59,025 nt of DNA from Comamonadaceae bacterium (GTDB lineage Bacteria > Pseudomonadota > Gammaproteobacteria > Burkholderiales > Burkholderiaceae_C), in assembly GCA_947450645.1 (NCBI GenBank), contig CANFWH010000009.1, positions 1-59,025 of the forward strand. Direction: 5' to 3'. Shown here piece by piece: positions 9,009 to 19,361 of the stretch. The number at the start of each line of letters is the position of its first letter. Positions within the stretch are counted from its first letter, which is position 1. The notes under the pieces were generated by a model. The model had not been told where the DNA came from, did no database searches, and saw only the letters and a program-made list of their open reading frames with translations. The translations under genes were made by a program, and so were the position numbers.

Positions 9009-9407
9009 ATGTCGCTAATCAATAACACGATGAGTGCAACTGCGCTACGCGCCTTGCTTGATACCAATGTCCACGTGCTGGGCGATATGAATGACGATGG
9101 TAGCAATGTGCGCATTCAAAATGGGCGTGCCAACTATGGCACAGAAGCAACGCCATTTTTTTCTAGCGTTGAGATTTTGCAGCAATCAGTTGATTCTTCA
9201 CAGTCTTATTTGACTATGTCCGCTAGAGCGCTGTTTGAATTTTCCCCGCAAAACCACTTTGTACTGAATCCTCGCTCTATTGGGCGACAAGAGTTCACTC
9301 CAAGCCTTGTTAAGCAATTGTTAGATGGTAGCTATTTTGCGGCTGAGCCAGAAACGCAGAGTTTGGGGTCTAAGTTTCGATCTATTTTGAGTTTGCGGAA
9401 CAAATAG
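9009..9407 (+). CDS. Hypothetical protein
   Basis: The 132-aa protein has no signal peptide or membrane segment and no motif I recognise. It is mixed-charge, with a Ser-rich central part (ILQQSVDSSQSYLTMS) and a basic C-terminus (GSKFRSILSLRNK). A leading ATALRALLDTNVHVLG helix and NFVLN-like strands suggest a small globular protein. The start at 9009 follows an AAGGA-like box (cttaaggattttttaatc). It stands alone, 42 bp after the TraB-like gene and convergent with the hydroxylase-like gene. Confidence 0.5.
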   Translation: MSLINNTMSATALRALLDTNVHVLGDMNDDGSNVRIQNGRANYGTEATPFFSSVEILQQSVDSSQSYLTMSARALFEFSPQNHFVLNPRSIGRQEFTPSLVKQLLDGSYFAAEPETQSLGSKFRSILSLRNK

Positions 9408-9418
9408 TACGCGACGCG

Positions 9419-10096
9419 TTAAATGTACTTGCCCGCCCGCATCCACTTGGTGGCAATCCATTTTTCACCGCCCGTCACAGGCGCGCCGCCGTGCAAGGTG
9501 TGTGGATCGACTTCGCCTTTTTCGTTGACGTATTCAAAATAAACAGCAGAACCCTTTTTGGGTGTGATGGCTAAACCCAGCGGCGGAAAGATGGTCTCCC
9601 CGCCTTGTTCTACGTTGTTTAAATACACAACCAAGGTGCTCACGCGTTGCCCACCTTTGGCGATATGAGATGCGCTACCTGGAAGCTCGGGCGGAAAGTA
9701 ATCAAAATGTGGTTTGTATTCGCCACCTACTTTGTAATTCAGAATCTGCAAGCCTTCCCCATTTTCGACAGGTAAGTGCATGACCGCTGCAATGCGGGCA
9801 TCTAGCTTGGCGATAAAAGGCGTTTCGTTGACATTAAAAAACGTGCCATAGCTGCTGCGGTCTTCTATGACTTCGTGCTTGCCCGTTTGCGGATCGACGA
9901 TGGTGGATTGCTTGAGCTTCACGCGTGAAAGTGCAATGAGCTCATCGCACTCTTCATGCGAGAGTAGGTTATCAAACAAAGCCACTTCGGGCTGCTCAAT
10001 GCGCACGGAGACAAAAACCTCGCGATCCGCCGTTTGAATGCGACGTGTCGTGCGTGGTAGGCGCGGGAAAACTGTCGTGTCGATTGCAGTTGTCAT
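9419..10096 (-). CDS. 2-oxoglutarate/Fe(II) oxygenase, prolyl 4-hydroxylase alpha-subunit-like
   Basis: A 225-aa non-haem iron dioxygenase. The P4H domain carries the iron ligands His-x-Asp in YKPHFDYFPPE and a distal His in TLHGGAPVTGGEKW, with Lys in EKWIATKW expected to bind 2-oxoglutarate. An ordered core RVSTLVVYLNNVEQGGETIFP lies between. Bacterial members hydroxylate proline in proteins such as EF-Tu or act on small peptides; the target here is unknown. It lies 26 bp downstream of hemB on the same strand. Confidence 0.86.
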   Translation of the reverse strand: MTTAIDTTVFPRLPRTTRRIQTADREVFVSVRIEQPEVALFDNLLSHEECDELIALSRVKLKQSTIVDPQTGKHEVIEDRSSYGTFFNVNETPFIAKLDARIAAVMHLPVENGEGLQILNYKVGGEYKPHFDYFPPELPGSASHIAKGGQRVSTLVVYLNNVEQGGETIFPPLGLAITPKKGSAVYFEYVNEKGEVDPHTLHGGAPVTGGEKWIATKWMRAGKYI

Positions 10097-10122
10097 GGCT
10101 GGATAAAGTAGTTGTTAGAAGA

Positions 10123-11178
<1,056 letters not shown>

Positions 11179-11180
11179 CT

Positions 11181-11567
11181 ATGACGACATTTACCAAGAC
11201 CATTCTTTTTACAGACACCGATGGCAAAGCGCGCTTCAAAGACGAGCTCATCCCGCTAGGCGGCGGTACACCTGCCGCTATGCTGTCCGAGCTGTTTGCC
11301 AGCGGCGGCTATCAACTGCGCCACAGTCCTGTAGGTTTTCGCAGCCAATTCCATTGCACAGGCGCAGCCGCGCAGTGGGTGTTTATTTTGCAAGGCCGCA
11401 TGGGCATTGGGCTGCAGGACGGTTCTCTTCGAGAATTTAAAGCGGGCGAGCACTTTTATTCGGCGGATCATTTGCCAACTGGCGCAACTTTTGATCCCGC
11501 GCTACACGGACACTGGAGCTGCCAAATCGGCGACGAGCCGCTCGTGACTTTGTTTGTGCGTGGCTAG
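11181..11567 (+). CDS. Cupin domain-containing protein
   Basis: A 128-aa single-domain cupin. The beta-barrel motif region runs QFHCTGAAAQWVFILQGRMG then REFKAGEHFYSADHLP, with His residues that could bind a metal. It precedes glcE by 2 bp on the same strand, so it is likely cotranscribed with the glycolate oxidase subunit. An enzymatic role is not evident. Confidence 0.75.
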   Translation: MTTFTKTILFTDTDGKARFKDELIPLGGGTPAAMLSELFASGGYQLRHSPVGFRSQFHCTGAAAQWVFILQGRMGIGLQDGSLREFKAGEHFYSADHLPTGATFDPALHGHWSCQIGDEPLVTLFVRG

Positions 11568-11569
11568 TC

Positions 11570-12694
11570 ATGGTGCAGCATTTCATTGACCAAATCGCCA
11601 CTGCACGCAGTGCCAAGCAGAGCTTGCGTAAGAGCTTACGAATTAGGGGTGGCGGCACCAAAGACTTTTATGGCAATGTCCTTGGCAACTTCGAGGTGCT
11701 TGATACCCGCAGTCACAGCGGCATCACCAGCTATGAGCCCAGCGAGTTGGTCGTCACGGCTCGCGCTGGAACACCGCTCGCCGAGCTAGAGGCGGCACTA
11801 CTTGAGAAAAATCAATACTTGCCGTTTGAGCCACCAAGCTTTGCGAGCGGCTCAACGGTCGGCGGCATGGTTGCTTCGGGTCTAAGTGGCGCAGCCCGCG
11901 CCAGCGTTGGCTCCGTGCGCGATCACATTCTTGGCGTGCAAATCGTCAATGGGGCTGGCGAGATCTTGAACTTCGGCGGCACGGTCATGAAAAACGTTGC
12001 GGGCTATGACGTCTCGCGCCTTATGGCGGGCTCGATGGGAACGCTGGCGCTGATTACCGAAGTTTCACTCAAAGTGCTCCCCATTCCTGCGGGCGACGCG
12101 ACGATTGGATTTGATATTGACCAAACTCAGTTGTTCAAACTTTTGAATCGTTGGCGAGCACTTCCACTACCCATCAGCAGCACGGCGTGGGTCGATGGGC
12201 GTGGCAGCGCTCTGGGGCGTAACGCACTCTTTGTACGCCTGCGCGGCGCGGAGGCCGCCGTTGAGTCGGCCAGCGCGCAAATGACCAAAGAGCACGGGGG
12301 CTATACGCTGCCGCAAGATCGCAGTCCTGCTGTGTGGCGCACAGCCAATCATCATGAGATGTCTTTTTTCACCCCGCCCGCTGATGACTTGTGCCTTTGG
12401 AGGCTGTCGGTTGCAGCGACCACGCCGCCGCTCGATTTGTCCTTTCCACAGTTGGTGGAATGGCAGGGTGCCCAGAGGTGGCTATGGGCAAGGGCTACAG
12501 AAGGAGCTGCCCTGCAAGCCATAGCCAGCAAGGCGGGCGGGCACGCCACCCTTTTTAAGGCGAGTCAAAAACATAGCGATACGGACAAAGCGCAAGGCGC
12601 GTTTCAACCCCTCTCGCCCGTACTTGCCAAGGTCAATCAAAACCTGCGTGAGCAGCTCGATCAGCATCAAGTTTTTAATACAGGGAGAATTTAA
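11570..12694 (+). CDS. glcE: Glycolate oxidase FAD-binding subunit GlcE
   Basis: GlcE is a subunit of the membrane-associated GlcDEF complex that oxidises glycolate to glyoxylate. The 374-aa chain has the PCMH-type FAD fold: LRIRGGGTKDFYGN near residue 25, PPSFASGSTVGGMVASGLSG, and MKNVAGYDVSRLMAGSMGT followed by LALITEVSLKVLP. No glcD is present in the window; glcF is 1.3 kb downstream, separated by an aldolase gene and panD. Region 12511-12541 carries a type A repeat. Confidence 0.88.
   Translation: MVQHFIDQIATARSAKQSLRKSLRIRGGGTKDFYGNVLGNFEVLDTRSHSGITSYEPSELVVTARAGTPLAELEAALLEKNQYLPFEPPSFASGSTVGGMVASGLSGAARASVGSVRDHILGVQIVNGAGEILNFGGTVMKNVAGYDVSRLMAGSMGTLALITEVSLKVLPIPAGDATIGFDIDQTQLFKLLNRWRALPLPISSTAWVDGRGSALGRNALFVRLRGAEAAVESASAQMTKEHGGYTLPQDRSPAVWRTANHHEMSFFTPPADDLCLWRLSVAATTPPLDLSFPQLVEWQGAQRWLWARATEGAALQAIASKAGGHATLFKASQKHSDTDKAQGAFQPLSPVLAKVNQNLREQLDQHQVFNTGRI
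12511..12541. repeat. Type A palindromic repeat (in glcE)
   Basis: CCTGCAAGCC, spacer ATAGCCAGCAA and GGCGGGCGG. The copy is read as LQAIASKAGG. Confidence 0.55.
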
Positions 12695-12696
12695 AA

Positions 12697-13512
12697 ATGA
12701 GCACCCAGTCTATTGTCAGCATCGCAGGAGCCGCCGTTGGCGGCGCAGGCAACGCCATGCCGATGCCACCCACATTTGCCAACGTAGCGGACGAGCGTCT
12801 GCACCGCAAGCAACGCCTCGCCGCAAGCTTTCGCATCTTCTCGCGCTTTGGCTTAGACGAAGGCGCGGCGGGGCACATCACGGTGCGCGACCCTGGCGAT
12901 CCAACCACGTTTTGGGTTAATCCGTTTGGCGTGCATTTCAGCCAAGTGAAGGTGAGCAATTTGATTCGTGTCGATCACCACGGCAACATCGTCGAAGGCA
13001 CGCATCCGCTGAATCGCGCCGCGTTCGCCATTCACTCGCGCATTCACGAAGCGCGCCCCGATGTGATGGCCGCCGCGCATACGCATGGCATTCACGGCCG
13101 CGCGTTTTCCATGCTGGGTAAACCGCTGTCCATGATTAGCCAAGATGCGTGTGCGTTTTACAACGATCACGTGCTCTACGACGACTACGGCGGCGTGGTG
13201 CTCGATTTGGACGAAGGCGTGCGCATCGCGACGGCGCTAGGCAAAAACAAAGCCGCCGTGCTGCGCAATCATGGTCTGCTGACAACAGGCGGTTCGGTGG
13301 AATCAGCGGCGTGGTTCTACGTCAGCATGGAGCGCAATTGCCAAGTTGAACTCTTGGCGCATGCCGCAGCCAATGGACAGCCGCTACGCGAAGTCCCGCA
13401 GGCGGCGCGTGAACAGGCTTATGGCGTGGTCGGAACTGAGTATTCGGGCTGGTTTCAGTTTCAGCTTTTGTATGCACGTACCTTGAAAGAGAATCCTGAC
13501 TTCTTGGATTAG
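12697..13512 (+). CDS. Class II aldolase/adducin family protein
   Basis: A 271-aa cytoplasmic protein of the fuculose-phosphate aldolase/adducin-head superfamily. Metal ligands are visible as the His pair in [14 protein letters not shown] and the His in [12 protein letters not shown]. The N-terminal segment [18 protein letters not shown] is typical of this subgroup. The start follows directly on glcE (2-bp gap). A second paralogue sits between queA and tgt. Substrate is not deducible. Confidence 0.86.
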   Translation: MSTQSIVSIAGAAVGGAGNAMPMPPTFANVADERLHRKQRLAASFRIFSRFGLDEGAAGHITVRDPGDPTTFWVNPFGVHFSQVKVSNLIRVDHHGNIVEGTHPLNRAAFAIHSRIHEARPDVMAAAHTHGIHGRAFSMLGKPLSMISQDACAFYNDHVLYDDYGGVVLDLDEGVRIATALGKNKAAVLRNHGLLTTGGSVESAAWFYVSMERNCQVELLAHAAANGQPLREVPQAAREQAYGVVGTEYSGWFQFQLLYARTLKENPDFLD

Positions 13513-13541
13513 ACCAAGTGGCAGCCACTAAAATCACGCCC

Positions 13542-13922
13542 ATGATTCGTACTTTACTTAAATCCAAAATTCATCGCGCAGCCGTGACCCAGTGTGAGCT
13601 GCACTACGAAGGCTCGTGCGCGATTGACGAAGACTTGCTGGACGCGGCTGACATTGCCGAGAACGAGCAAATTCACATCTGGAACATCGACAACGGCGAA
13701 CGCTTCACCACGTATGCTATTCGCGGCAAGCGCGGCTCGGGCATGATTTCGATTAATGGCTCGGCAGCACGGCGTGCCAGCGTGGGCGATTTGGTCATCA
13801 TTGCCAGCTTTGCAGGCCTCGACGATGCTGAGTTGAAATCGCATAAACCTAGGCTGGTGTTTGTGGACAGGAACAACAAGCAGACCGAGCTGCGTGATCG
13901 CGTACCGTTGCAAACGGCCTAG
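13542..13922 (+). CDS. panD: Aspartate 1-decarboxylase PanD
   Basis: PanD makes beta-alanine from aspartate for pantothenate. It is a self-processing pyruvoyl enzyme: the Gly-Ser cleavage site is in [19 protein letters not shown] near residue 24. The core [18 protein letters not shown] and [12 protein letters not shown] follow. I chose ATG 13542 ([13 protein letters not shown]), the family start, rather than the upstream ATG at 13518. The 126-aa length is usual. It lies between the aldolase gene and glcF, apart from but on the same strand as panB and panC. A type A repeat begins one base after its stop codon. Confidence 0.92.
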   Translation: MIRTLLKSKIHRAAVTQCELHYEGSCAIDEDLLDAADIAENEQIHIWNIDNGERFTTYAIRGKRGSGMISINGSAARRASVGDLVIIASFAGLDDAELKSHKPRLVFVDRNNKQTELRDRVPLQTA

Positions 13923-13951
13923 CTGCAAGCCACGCCCAGTAAGGCTTTCAA
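13923..13951. repeat. Type A palindromic repeat (intergenic, panD-glcF)
   Basis: CTGCAAGCC, spacer ACGCCCAGTAA and GGCTTTCAAGG begin immediately after the panD stop codon. This is the only convincing copy lying outside a coding region. Confidence 0.6.
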
Positions 13952-13971
13952 GGCCAACTCTTCACTCAACG

Positions 13972-15219
13972 ATGCAAACTAATCTCGCTCCAGAGTTTAT
14001 GGGTACGGCTGACGGCGAAGCTGCCAAAGCCATTTTGGGTAAGTGCGTGCACTGCGGATTTTGCACGGCGACTTGCCCTACGTACCAACTTTTGGGTGAT
14101 GAGCTGGATGGTCCACGTGGCCGCATTTACCTCATCAAACAAGTGCTAGAGGGCGAGGTGCCCACTCGGAAAACGCAACAACATTTAGATCGCTGCCTGA
14201 CGTGTCGCAACTGCGAATCAACTTGCCCTAGCGGCGTGCAGTACGGTAATCTGGTTGATATTGGACGAAAAATTGTCGATAGCAAAGTCGAGCGTCCACT
14301 CATGGAGCGCTTCATGCGCGGTGCTTTAAAGCATGGACTGAACTCACGTTTGTTTGCACCCGCCATGGCTGTAGGCCAAGCGGTACGTGGCTTGCTGCCC
14401 GATTCGATTAAAAATAAAATTCCAGCGAAGCAAAAAACGCGTGCCTTGCCTACGCGTGCGCACGCTCGCAAAATCATCATGCTGGCGGGTTGTGTGCAGC
14501 CTGCCATGTTGCCCAATATCAACGTCGCAACAGCGCGAGTTTTAGACGCGGTAGGGATTCAAACGCTGGTGCTATCCGCATCCAAATGCTGCGGCGCGAT
14601 TAACTTCCATTTGAACGATACGGACGCAGCGAAGGTGCAAATGCGCGCCAACATCGACGCGTGGTGGCCTTCAATTGTGGATGGCGCGGAGCACATCGTG
14701 ATGAACGCTTCGGGCTGCGGTGTGATGGTGAAGGACTACGGGCACGTGCTCGCGGACGATGCTGCTTACGCCACCAAAGCTAAACGCGTGAGTGAGCTTA
14801 CGGTTGACCTTAGCGAACTCCTGCCAAACCTGCTGCCAAGCCTTATCCAGCAAGGCTTGCACAAGAGCCAATTTAAGGCGGCACTACCAAAACTTGCCTA
14901 TCACCCGCCTTGCACTTTGCAGCACGGGCAACAACTTAAAGGCGGCGTGGAGACGCATTTGCGCGAACTTGGTTTCGAGGTCGAAGTCTCCGTGCTCGAA
15001 TCCCATTTGTGCTGCGGTTCGGCGGGGACGTATTCGGTGCTGAATCCTGACATCGCCTATACCTTGCGCGATCGGAAATTGAACGCGCTCCCTGATGCGG
15101 ATGTCATCATCAGTGCCAACGTGGGCTGCATCACGCATCTGCAAAGCGGATCAAAAATCCCTGTGCGGCATTGGATTGAAATTTTGGATGATGCCTTGGC
15201 AACTGGAGACCTCACATGA
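13972..15219 (+). CDS. glcF: Glycolate oxidase iron-sulfur subunit GlcF
   Basis: GlcF carries electrons from the GlcD/GlcE flavins to the quinone pool. Two 4Fe-4S motifs are seen: [12 protein letters not shown] near residue 24 and [12 protein letters not shown] near residue 75. Two cysteine-rich CCG domains follow ([11 protein letters not shown] and [14 protein letters not shown]). The start at 13972 ([11 protein letters not shown]) is the family start; the open frame extends upstream through panD. Length 415 aa fits. It overlaps panB by 4 bp (ATGA), so panB-panC expression is coupled to glycolate oxidation genes. Confidence 0.92.
   Translation: MQTNLAPEFMGTADGEAAKAILGKCVHCGFCTATCPTYQLLGDELDGPRGRIYLIKQVLEGEVPTRKTQQHLDRCLTCRNCESTCPSGVQYGNLVDIGRKIVDSKVERPLMERFMRGALKHGLNSRLFAPAMAVGQAVRGLLPDSIKNKIPAKQKTRALPTRAHARKIIMLAGCVQPAMLPNINVATARVLDAVGIQTLVLSASKCCGAINFHLNDTDAAKVQMRANIDAWWPSIVDGAEHIVMNASGCGVMVKDYGHVLADDAAYATKAKRVSELTVDLSELLPNLLPSLIQQGLHKSQFKAALPKLAYHPPCTLQHGQQLKGGVETHLRELGFEVEVSVLESHLCCGSAGTYSVLNPDIAYTLRDRKLNALPDADVIISANVGCITHLQSGSKIPVRHWIEILDDALATGDLT
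14833..14862. repeat. Type A palindromic repeat (in glcF)
   Basis: CTGCCAAGCC, spacer TTATCCAGCAA and GGCTTGCAC. The inner bases CCTT/AAGG extend the stem. It is read in the minor phase as [10 protein letters not shown]. Confidence 0.65.
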
Positions 15220-16124
15220 CAACTCAAACAGCAAGTACTGAACTCACAGGTGTTTATGGCGCAGGCAAACTCACGCCGACTGCGCCGCGCAAGCCCATCA
15301 GCTTGCCGCGCTTGCAGGCGCTGCATAAAAGCAGCGAAAAGATCACGATGGTCACGGCCTACGATGCCACCTTTGCGGCGGTTGCCGACGCAGGCGGTGT
15401 GGAGTGCATTTTGGTCGGCGACTCGCTAGGCATGGTCTGCCAAGGCTTACCCAGTACGCTGGGCGTGACTTTGCAAGATATGTGCTACCACGTGGCAAGC
15501 GTCTCGCGCGGCCTGCATCGCATGACGGCCAGCGGTCAAGGCACAGCCTGGTTGATTGGTGATTTGCCGTTTGGCGTATATCACCAAAACCCCGAGCAAG
15601 CCTTCGCCAGCGCGAGTGCACTGATGCAGGCGGGCGCGCACATGGTCAAATTAGAGGGTGGCGGTTGGACGACTGACACGGTCAAATTTTTAGTCGAGCG
15701 CGGTATCCCTGTGTGCGCACATTTGGGCCTCACACCGCAAACCGTACATGCCCTAGGCGGTTACCGCGTGCAAGGCCGCAGCGGTGCGGATGCCGAGAAA
15801 TTGATTGCAGATGCGCTGGCTCTAGAAGCCGCAGGCGCGCAAATGTTGGTGCTAGAGATGGTACCTGCTGAGCTAGCAGCGCGGCTTACAAAGCTGCTCA
15901 CAACCTGCATCACGATTGGCATTGGCGCGGGTGTGGACACAGATGGACAAGTGCTCGTGCTGCACGACATGCTCGGGATGAATCTGGGCAAAATGCCACG
16001 CTTCGTGCATAACTTTATGGCTGACGAGAGAAACACCGAGCACAGCATTCAAGGCGCGTTTGCCACGTATGTGGCGGCGGTGAAGGACAAATCTTTTCCC
16101 GATAACAAGCTGCACGCATGGTAA
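15216..16124 (+). CDS. panB: 3-methyl-2-oxobutanoate hydroxymethyltransferase PanB
   Basis: PanB transfers a hydroxymethyl group from methylene-tetrahydrofolate to 2-oxoisovalerate, giving ketopantoate. The motifs [29 protein letters not shown] (metal-binding Asp), MVKLEGG and [15 protein letters not shown] are conserved. The 302-aa chain has an N-terminal extension of about 30 residues before the core; the ATGA overlap with glcF supports this start. It overlaps panC by 7 bp. Confidence 0.94.
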   Translation: MTTQTASTELTGVYGAGKLTPTAPRKPISLPRLQALHKSSEKITMVTAYDATFAAVADAGGVECILVGDSLGMVCQGLPSTLGVTLQDMCYHVASVSRGLHRMTASGQGTAWLIGDLPFGVYHQNPEQAFASASALMQAGAHMVKLEGGGWTTDTVKFLVERGIPVCAHLGLTPQTVHALGGYRVQGRSGADAEKLIADALALEAAGAQMLVLEMVPAELAARLTKLLTTCITIGIGAGVDTDGQVLVLHDMLGMNLGKMPRFVHNFMADERNTEHSIQGAFATYVAAVKDKSFPDNKLHAW

Positions 16125-16954
16125 TTTTTTACACGATTGCTGAACTCCGCGCTTACTTAAGCGAGCGCAAAAACTTAAAACGCAGCCTCGTGCCGACCAT
16201 GGGCAACTTGCACGCAGGGCATTTGGCGCTGATGAAACAAGCCAAGGCCAATAGCGAATTAGTCGTCGCCACTATCTTCGTCAATCGCTTGCAATTTTTG
16301 CCGCACGAAGATTTTGACTCCTACCCGCGTACATGGGACGATGACGTAGAGGCCTTATCCCATGCGGGCTGCGACGTGCTCTTCGCGCCAAACGAAGCTG
16401 AGTTGTATCCCGAGCCGCAAACCTACAAAGTGCTGCCAGATGCAAAAATGGCCGACATTTTGGAAGGCGAATTTCGCCCTGGATTTTTTACGGGCGTGTG
16501 CACCGTGGTGGTGAAGCTGTTTCAAATTGTGCAGCCCGATGTCGCGGTGTTTGGAAAAAAAGATTACCAACAGCTCGCTGTCATTCGCGCGATGGTGCGC
16601 CAGTTTGCGTTGCCGATTGACATCTTGGCAGGCGAGACGCTACGTGCGGATGATGGACTCGCACTGAGTTCGCGCAATCGCTATTTGAGTGCCGACGAAC
16701 GTCAGCAAGCAACAGTGCTGTCACAAACACTTCGCGCGATGGCTGATGCGGCGCAAGCACCAAGCGTAGACGTTAAAAAAATTGAGGCTGATGCTTTGCA
16801 AGCCATGCGAGATAAGGGCTGGCAGCCAGACTATCTCACGATCCGCACCCAGCAAGGCTTGCAGGCAATTGATCCGTTGACACGCCAACCATGGGTCGTG
16901 CTGGGCGCTGCCAAGCTAGGCAAAACGCGGCTCATTGATAACCTTGAGTTTTAA
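16118..16954 (+). CDS. panC: Pantothenate synthetase PanC
   Basis: PanC joins pantoate and beta-alanine using ATP. The nucleotidyl-transferase HIGH-like motif lies in [25 protein letters not shown] and the KMSKS-equivalent LSSRNRYLS are present, and the C-terminus ends KTRLIDNL. The 278-aa length is standard. The C-terminal third (about residues 227-250) contains two neighbouring type A repeats in its least conserved part. Confidence 0.94.
   Translation: MVIFYTIAELRAYLSERKNLKRSLVPTMGNLHAGHLALMKQAKANSELVVATIFVNRLQFLPHEDFDSYPRTWDDDVEALSHAGCDVLFAPNEAELYPEPQTYKVLPDAKMADILEGEFRPGFFTGVCTVVVKLFQIVQPDVAVFGKKDYQQLAVIRAMVRQFALPIDILAGETLRADDGLALSSRNRYLSADERQQATVLSQTLRAMADAAQAPSVDVKKIEADALQAMRDKGWQPDYLTIRTQQGLQAIDPLTRQPWVVLGAAKLGKTRLIDNLEF
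16796..16825. repeat. Type A palindromic repeat (in panC, first)
   Basis: TTGCAAGCC, spacer ATGCGAGATAA and GGGCTGGCAG. The copy is read as [10 protein letters not shown]. Confidence 0.45.
16840..16866. repeat. Type A palindromic repeat (in panC, second, left arm eroded)
   Basis: GATCC, spacer GCACCCAGCAA and an intact right arm GGCTTGCAGGC. It lies 14 bp after the first panC copy. Confidence 0.4.
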
Positions 16955-16957
16955 GTC

Positions 16958-17299
16958 CTAGCTGATACGGAAGTTGGCAGGCGCGCTCATGCCCGTGACT
17001 ATTTCAAACGGCACGCCTACCAGCGTGTTGGCCTCTGGCAATTTGGGCGGTAAATTTGGTGCAGCGTAAGGTGCACCTTTGGGCATCGTCCACTCCAAGA
17101 CGCGCCAATACTCATGACGACTGGTGCCAAACGCGGCTTCGGGCGCGTGCCTGCCCTTGGTCTCGGCTATCGCTTGTGCGTCAATTTTTTTATTGCCGCT
17201 ACTCCTTGTTACTTGAACCGATTTGACTTCGCCTTTAAAAAACGAGCAGCGCAGTTGCACCGCCCAAAGGCTATCGTCAGATTTGGTTTTAATGAGCAT
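16958..17299 (-). CDS. Small protein with weak TonB C-terminal-like segment
   Basis: A 113-aa product whose middle part, VKSVQVTRSSGNKKIDAQAI, resembles the second half of TonB C-terminal domains (Ser-Ser-Gly and Asp-x-x-Ala). It has no signal peptide or membrane anchor with this start. The ATG lies inside the last codons of the PCu(A)C gene (11-bp overlap), implying translational coupling. Function is unknown; the TonB resemblance is short and may not be meaningful. Confidence 0.5.
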   Translation of the reverse strand: MLIKTKSDDSLWAVQLRCSFFKGEVKSVQVTRSSGNKKIDAQAIAETKGRHAPEAAFGTSRHEYWRVLEWTMPKGAPYAAPNLPPKLPEANTLVGVPFEIVTGMSAPANFRIS

Positions 17300-17768
17300 G
17301 AACGGCGCTGGCTTGCGCAGGTGTCAAACTGACAGGTATGTTGATAGCGAGTCGCGACTCCACGCCTTTGGCATTTTTAAAAAACAACGTGACGGGCACC
17401 GTGCTATCTTTGGCCAGTGGTGCTTTGAGGCTCATCAACATCAAGTGATAACTGCCAGGCTTGAGTTCAACCGTTTTGCCTTTTGGCAAGTCGAGTCCGG
17501 CAATTGAACGCATTTCCATCACGCTGTTTGCGCCCATTTTCATTTCATGAATTTCAGCGACTTCGGCGGCAGGAGTTGTCACACGCACAAGGCGTAAATC
17601 TTCGCGTGCGGTGAGCTTCATAAAGCCCCCCGTACCTTGCTGACCCGCCACGGTGGCGCGAACCCAAGCGCTCTCTACCTTGACGAGGGGATCGCTTTGC
17701 GCGATGGCGTTAGTGAGCGTGAACGCTGCGATGAGTGAGGCCATAAGCCCAATGATTTTTTTTAGCAT
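17289..17768 (-). CDS. PCu(A)C family periplasmic copper chaperone
   Basis: The 159-aa protein has a signal peptide (cleavage near NAIAQ). It carries the PCu(A)C copper site: His-x-x-Met in AEIHEMKMG, Met residues in MEMRSIAGLDLPKG, and His-x-Met in SYHLMLMSLK. Such proteins bind Cu(I) and deliver it to cytochrome oxidase or to other Cu proteins. A His-x-His ends the chain. It is divergent from the TlpA-like gene, 39 bp apart, which fits a joint copper and thiol-redox function. Confidence 0.88.
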   Translation of the reverse strand: MLKKIIGLMASLIAAFTLTNAIAQSDPLVKVESAWVRATVAGQQGTGGFMKLTAREDLRLVRVTTPAAEVAEIHEMKMGANSVMEMRSIAGLDLPKGKTVELKPGSYHLMLMSLKAPLAKDSTVPVTLFFKNAKGVESRLAINIPVSLTPAQASAVHAH

Positions 17769-17807
17769 GGTGTGCTCCTTGTTTTTACTGCCGCTATGCT
17801 ACGGCAT

Positions 17808-18290
17808 ATGAGATATTTTCTTTGGTATTTTTTGTTTTTGACTACGCCGCTTGCGCAGGCTACCGATTTGATTGTCGGACAAACCGCGCCTGTGATCGAA
17901 GCAACAAGTTTGGCGGGGCAGCGCGTCCAAATCAGCGGCAAAGTCACCATCATTAATTTTTGGGCAACATGGTGCGAGCCTTGCCGAGCTGAGATGCCCG
18001 CCATCCAAAGTTACTTTGATAAGCACAAAGACCAAGGCTTGCAAGTGCTGGCGATTAGCATGGACGAGCCGCGTGACGCGGAGAAGGCGCAGCGCATGGC
18101 TGCACCCTTTGGCTTTACGTTTGTGATGCGGCAAGACGTCAACTACAAAAGCCTTGGGCGCATTTGGCGTATGCCCTCGACCTTTGTGATCGACAAGCAC
18201 GGGGTGCTGCAAAAAAATGGTCATGTTGGTGATGCGGCGGTGACCGAGGCCTCGCTAGAAGCCTTGGTCACGCCGTTGCTTAAAAAGTAA
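17808..18290 (+). CDS. TlpA/ResA family thioredoxin-like protein
   Basis: The protein has a signal anchor (MRYFLWYFLFLTTPLAQA) and a thioredoxin domain with the active site NFWATWCEPCRAEMP. The Asp-rich MDEPRDAEKAQRMAAPFGF and cis-Pro in RMPSTFVIDKHG are present. Periplasmic TlpA-like reductases keep cysteines of copper or cytochrome partners reduced. Starts at 17796 and 17772 are also open; 17808 gives the cleanest signal sequence. It converges with the outer-membrane protein gene, overlapping by 11 bp. Confidence 0.85.
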   Translation: MRYFLWYFLFLTTPLAQATDLIVGQTAPVIEATSLAGQRVQISGKVTIINFWATWCEPCRAEMPAIQSYFDKHKDQGLQVLAISMDEPRDAEKAQRMAAPFGFTFVMRQDVNYKSLGRIWRMPSTFVIDKHGVLQKNGHVGDAAVTEASLEALVTPLLKK

Positions 18291-19290
18291 AGTGTATTCC
18301 TGCCGAAAAAATATAAGTCGGCGCGAGCTGAATGCCATTTAGATTTTGATAAATCGGCAATTGCAAGTTGGTGTGAATCGCGACCTTGTCTGTGATAGGA
18401 ATCACCGCGCCAGGCGAAAGATAAACCAGCGTGCCGCCCGTGGCGTAGGTGTCCGCCGCAAGGCCTGAGTCGCGAACGACAAAGCGTGTATTGATTTGCA
18501 GCGTAGGGCGCACTGACTCAAAGCCTTCGTAACGCACACCAGCATTGAAGTTGACGCTATTACCTGGGCGATAGGACTGATTGTTGATCGTCGATTGATT
18601 CAGTGCGCTTTGCATCAATGCCTGCGTAAAGTAGCTCCAGTTTTGGCTGAGATTGTCAAACGTGTACGCACCCAAGATGAGGTCGGTTGTGCCTGTGCCC
18701 AGCTGAAGACCAGGGTCAACAGCCGTTGTGCCGTCCGCTGCGACTTGGTTCGTTTTACCTGTGGGCAGCTTGAGGCCAAATTGAAGACCGACATTTTTTG
18801 ATGCCGTCAAACCGAAGTAACGCGCCAGCACTTTGACGTCGCCCACGCCCGAGATTTGCGAGACGTATGCACCGTTGGCAGGGTCAAAGGTTGTGCCATC
18901 CGAGCCCGTGCCCAGCGTGGCGTGACTGCGCTTGATGACGGGTGCGCTCACGCTCACACCCCAGCTCTCGCCATTGGTGTAGTCAAGCGTTGATGTGAGT
19001 GTGGTGCTGCGGGTGAACTGCTCTACCTCGGCGGATGAGTTGGTGGCGGTGTTGGTGGTGGCTGCGGCTGCGGCAGGCGAAATACGACCCGTACCCATGC
19101 GCAGTTGATTTTGGTTTAGCGTGTCAAGGCGAGCGTCAAAGCTCCAGCCCGCTTGGCCGCCCAGCCCTTGCGTGCCCCAATCGGCGTTTAAAGAGCAACC
19201 ACAGCTAGCGCAAGCCAGTGCAGAAGAAGAGGCAAGTGCAGCCGTTGCCGCAACGCCAGCAGCAACCAAATACTTGGAAATTGGAAACAT
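18280..19290 (-). CDS. Putative outer-membrane beta-barrel transporter with Cys motif
   Basis: The start MFPISKYLVAAGVAA is followed by an Ala-rich signal peptide and then a ACASCGCSL cluster (Cys-x-x-Cys-x-Cys) just after the predicted cleavage site. The rest is a run of amphipathic beta-strands ending in FSAGIHFTF with terminal Phe, typical of outer-membrane barrels, and resembles the MetA-pathway/transporter group. The open frame extends 75 codons upstream without family-like sequence. With a DUF2946 protein upstream and PCu(A)C and TlpA-like neighbours, a role in copper handling is plausible but unproven. Confidence 0.65.
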   Translation of the reverse strand: MFPISKYLVAAGVAATAALASSSALACASCGCSLNADWGTQGLGGQAGWSFDARLDTLNQNQLRMGTGRISPAAAAATTNTATNSSAEVEQFTRSTTLTSTLDYTNGESWGVSVSAPVIKRSHATLGTGSDGTTFDPANGAYVSQISGVGDVKVLARYFGLTASKNVGLQFGLKLPTGKTNQVAADGTTAVDPGLQLGTGTTDLILGAYTFDNLSQNWSYFTQALMQSALNQSTINNQSYRPGNSVNFNAGVRYEGFESVRPTLQINTRFVVRDSGLAADTYATGGTLVYLSPGAVIPITDKVAIHTNLQLPIYQNLNGIQLAPTYIFSAGIHFTF

Positions 19291-19361
19291 AAAAATCCTA
19301 AATAAAAACAGATGAGCCGCTGCTTTGCACAACCAGTGCGAAGTAGCGAATGCGGTTAGTT

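Noticed and set aside
15440-15475. Apparent type A repeat in panB (CTGCCAAGGC then an 11-nt gap)
   Set aside because: It coincides with the conserved PanB block [11 protein letters not shown], the right arm does not match, and conservation of the protein explains the bases.
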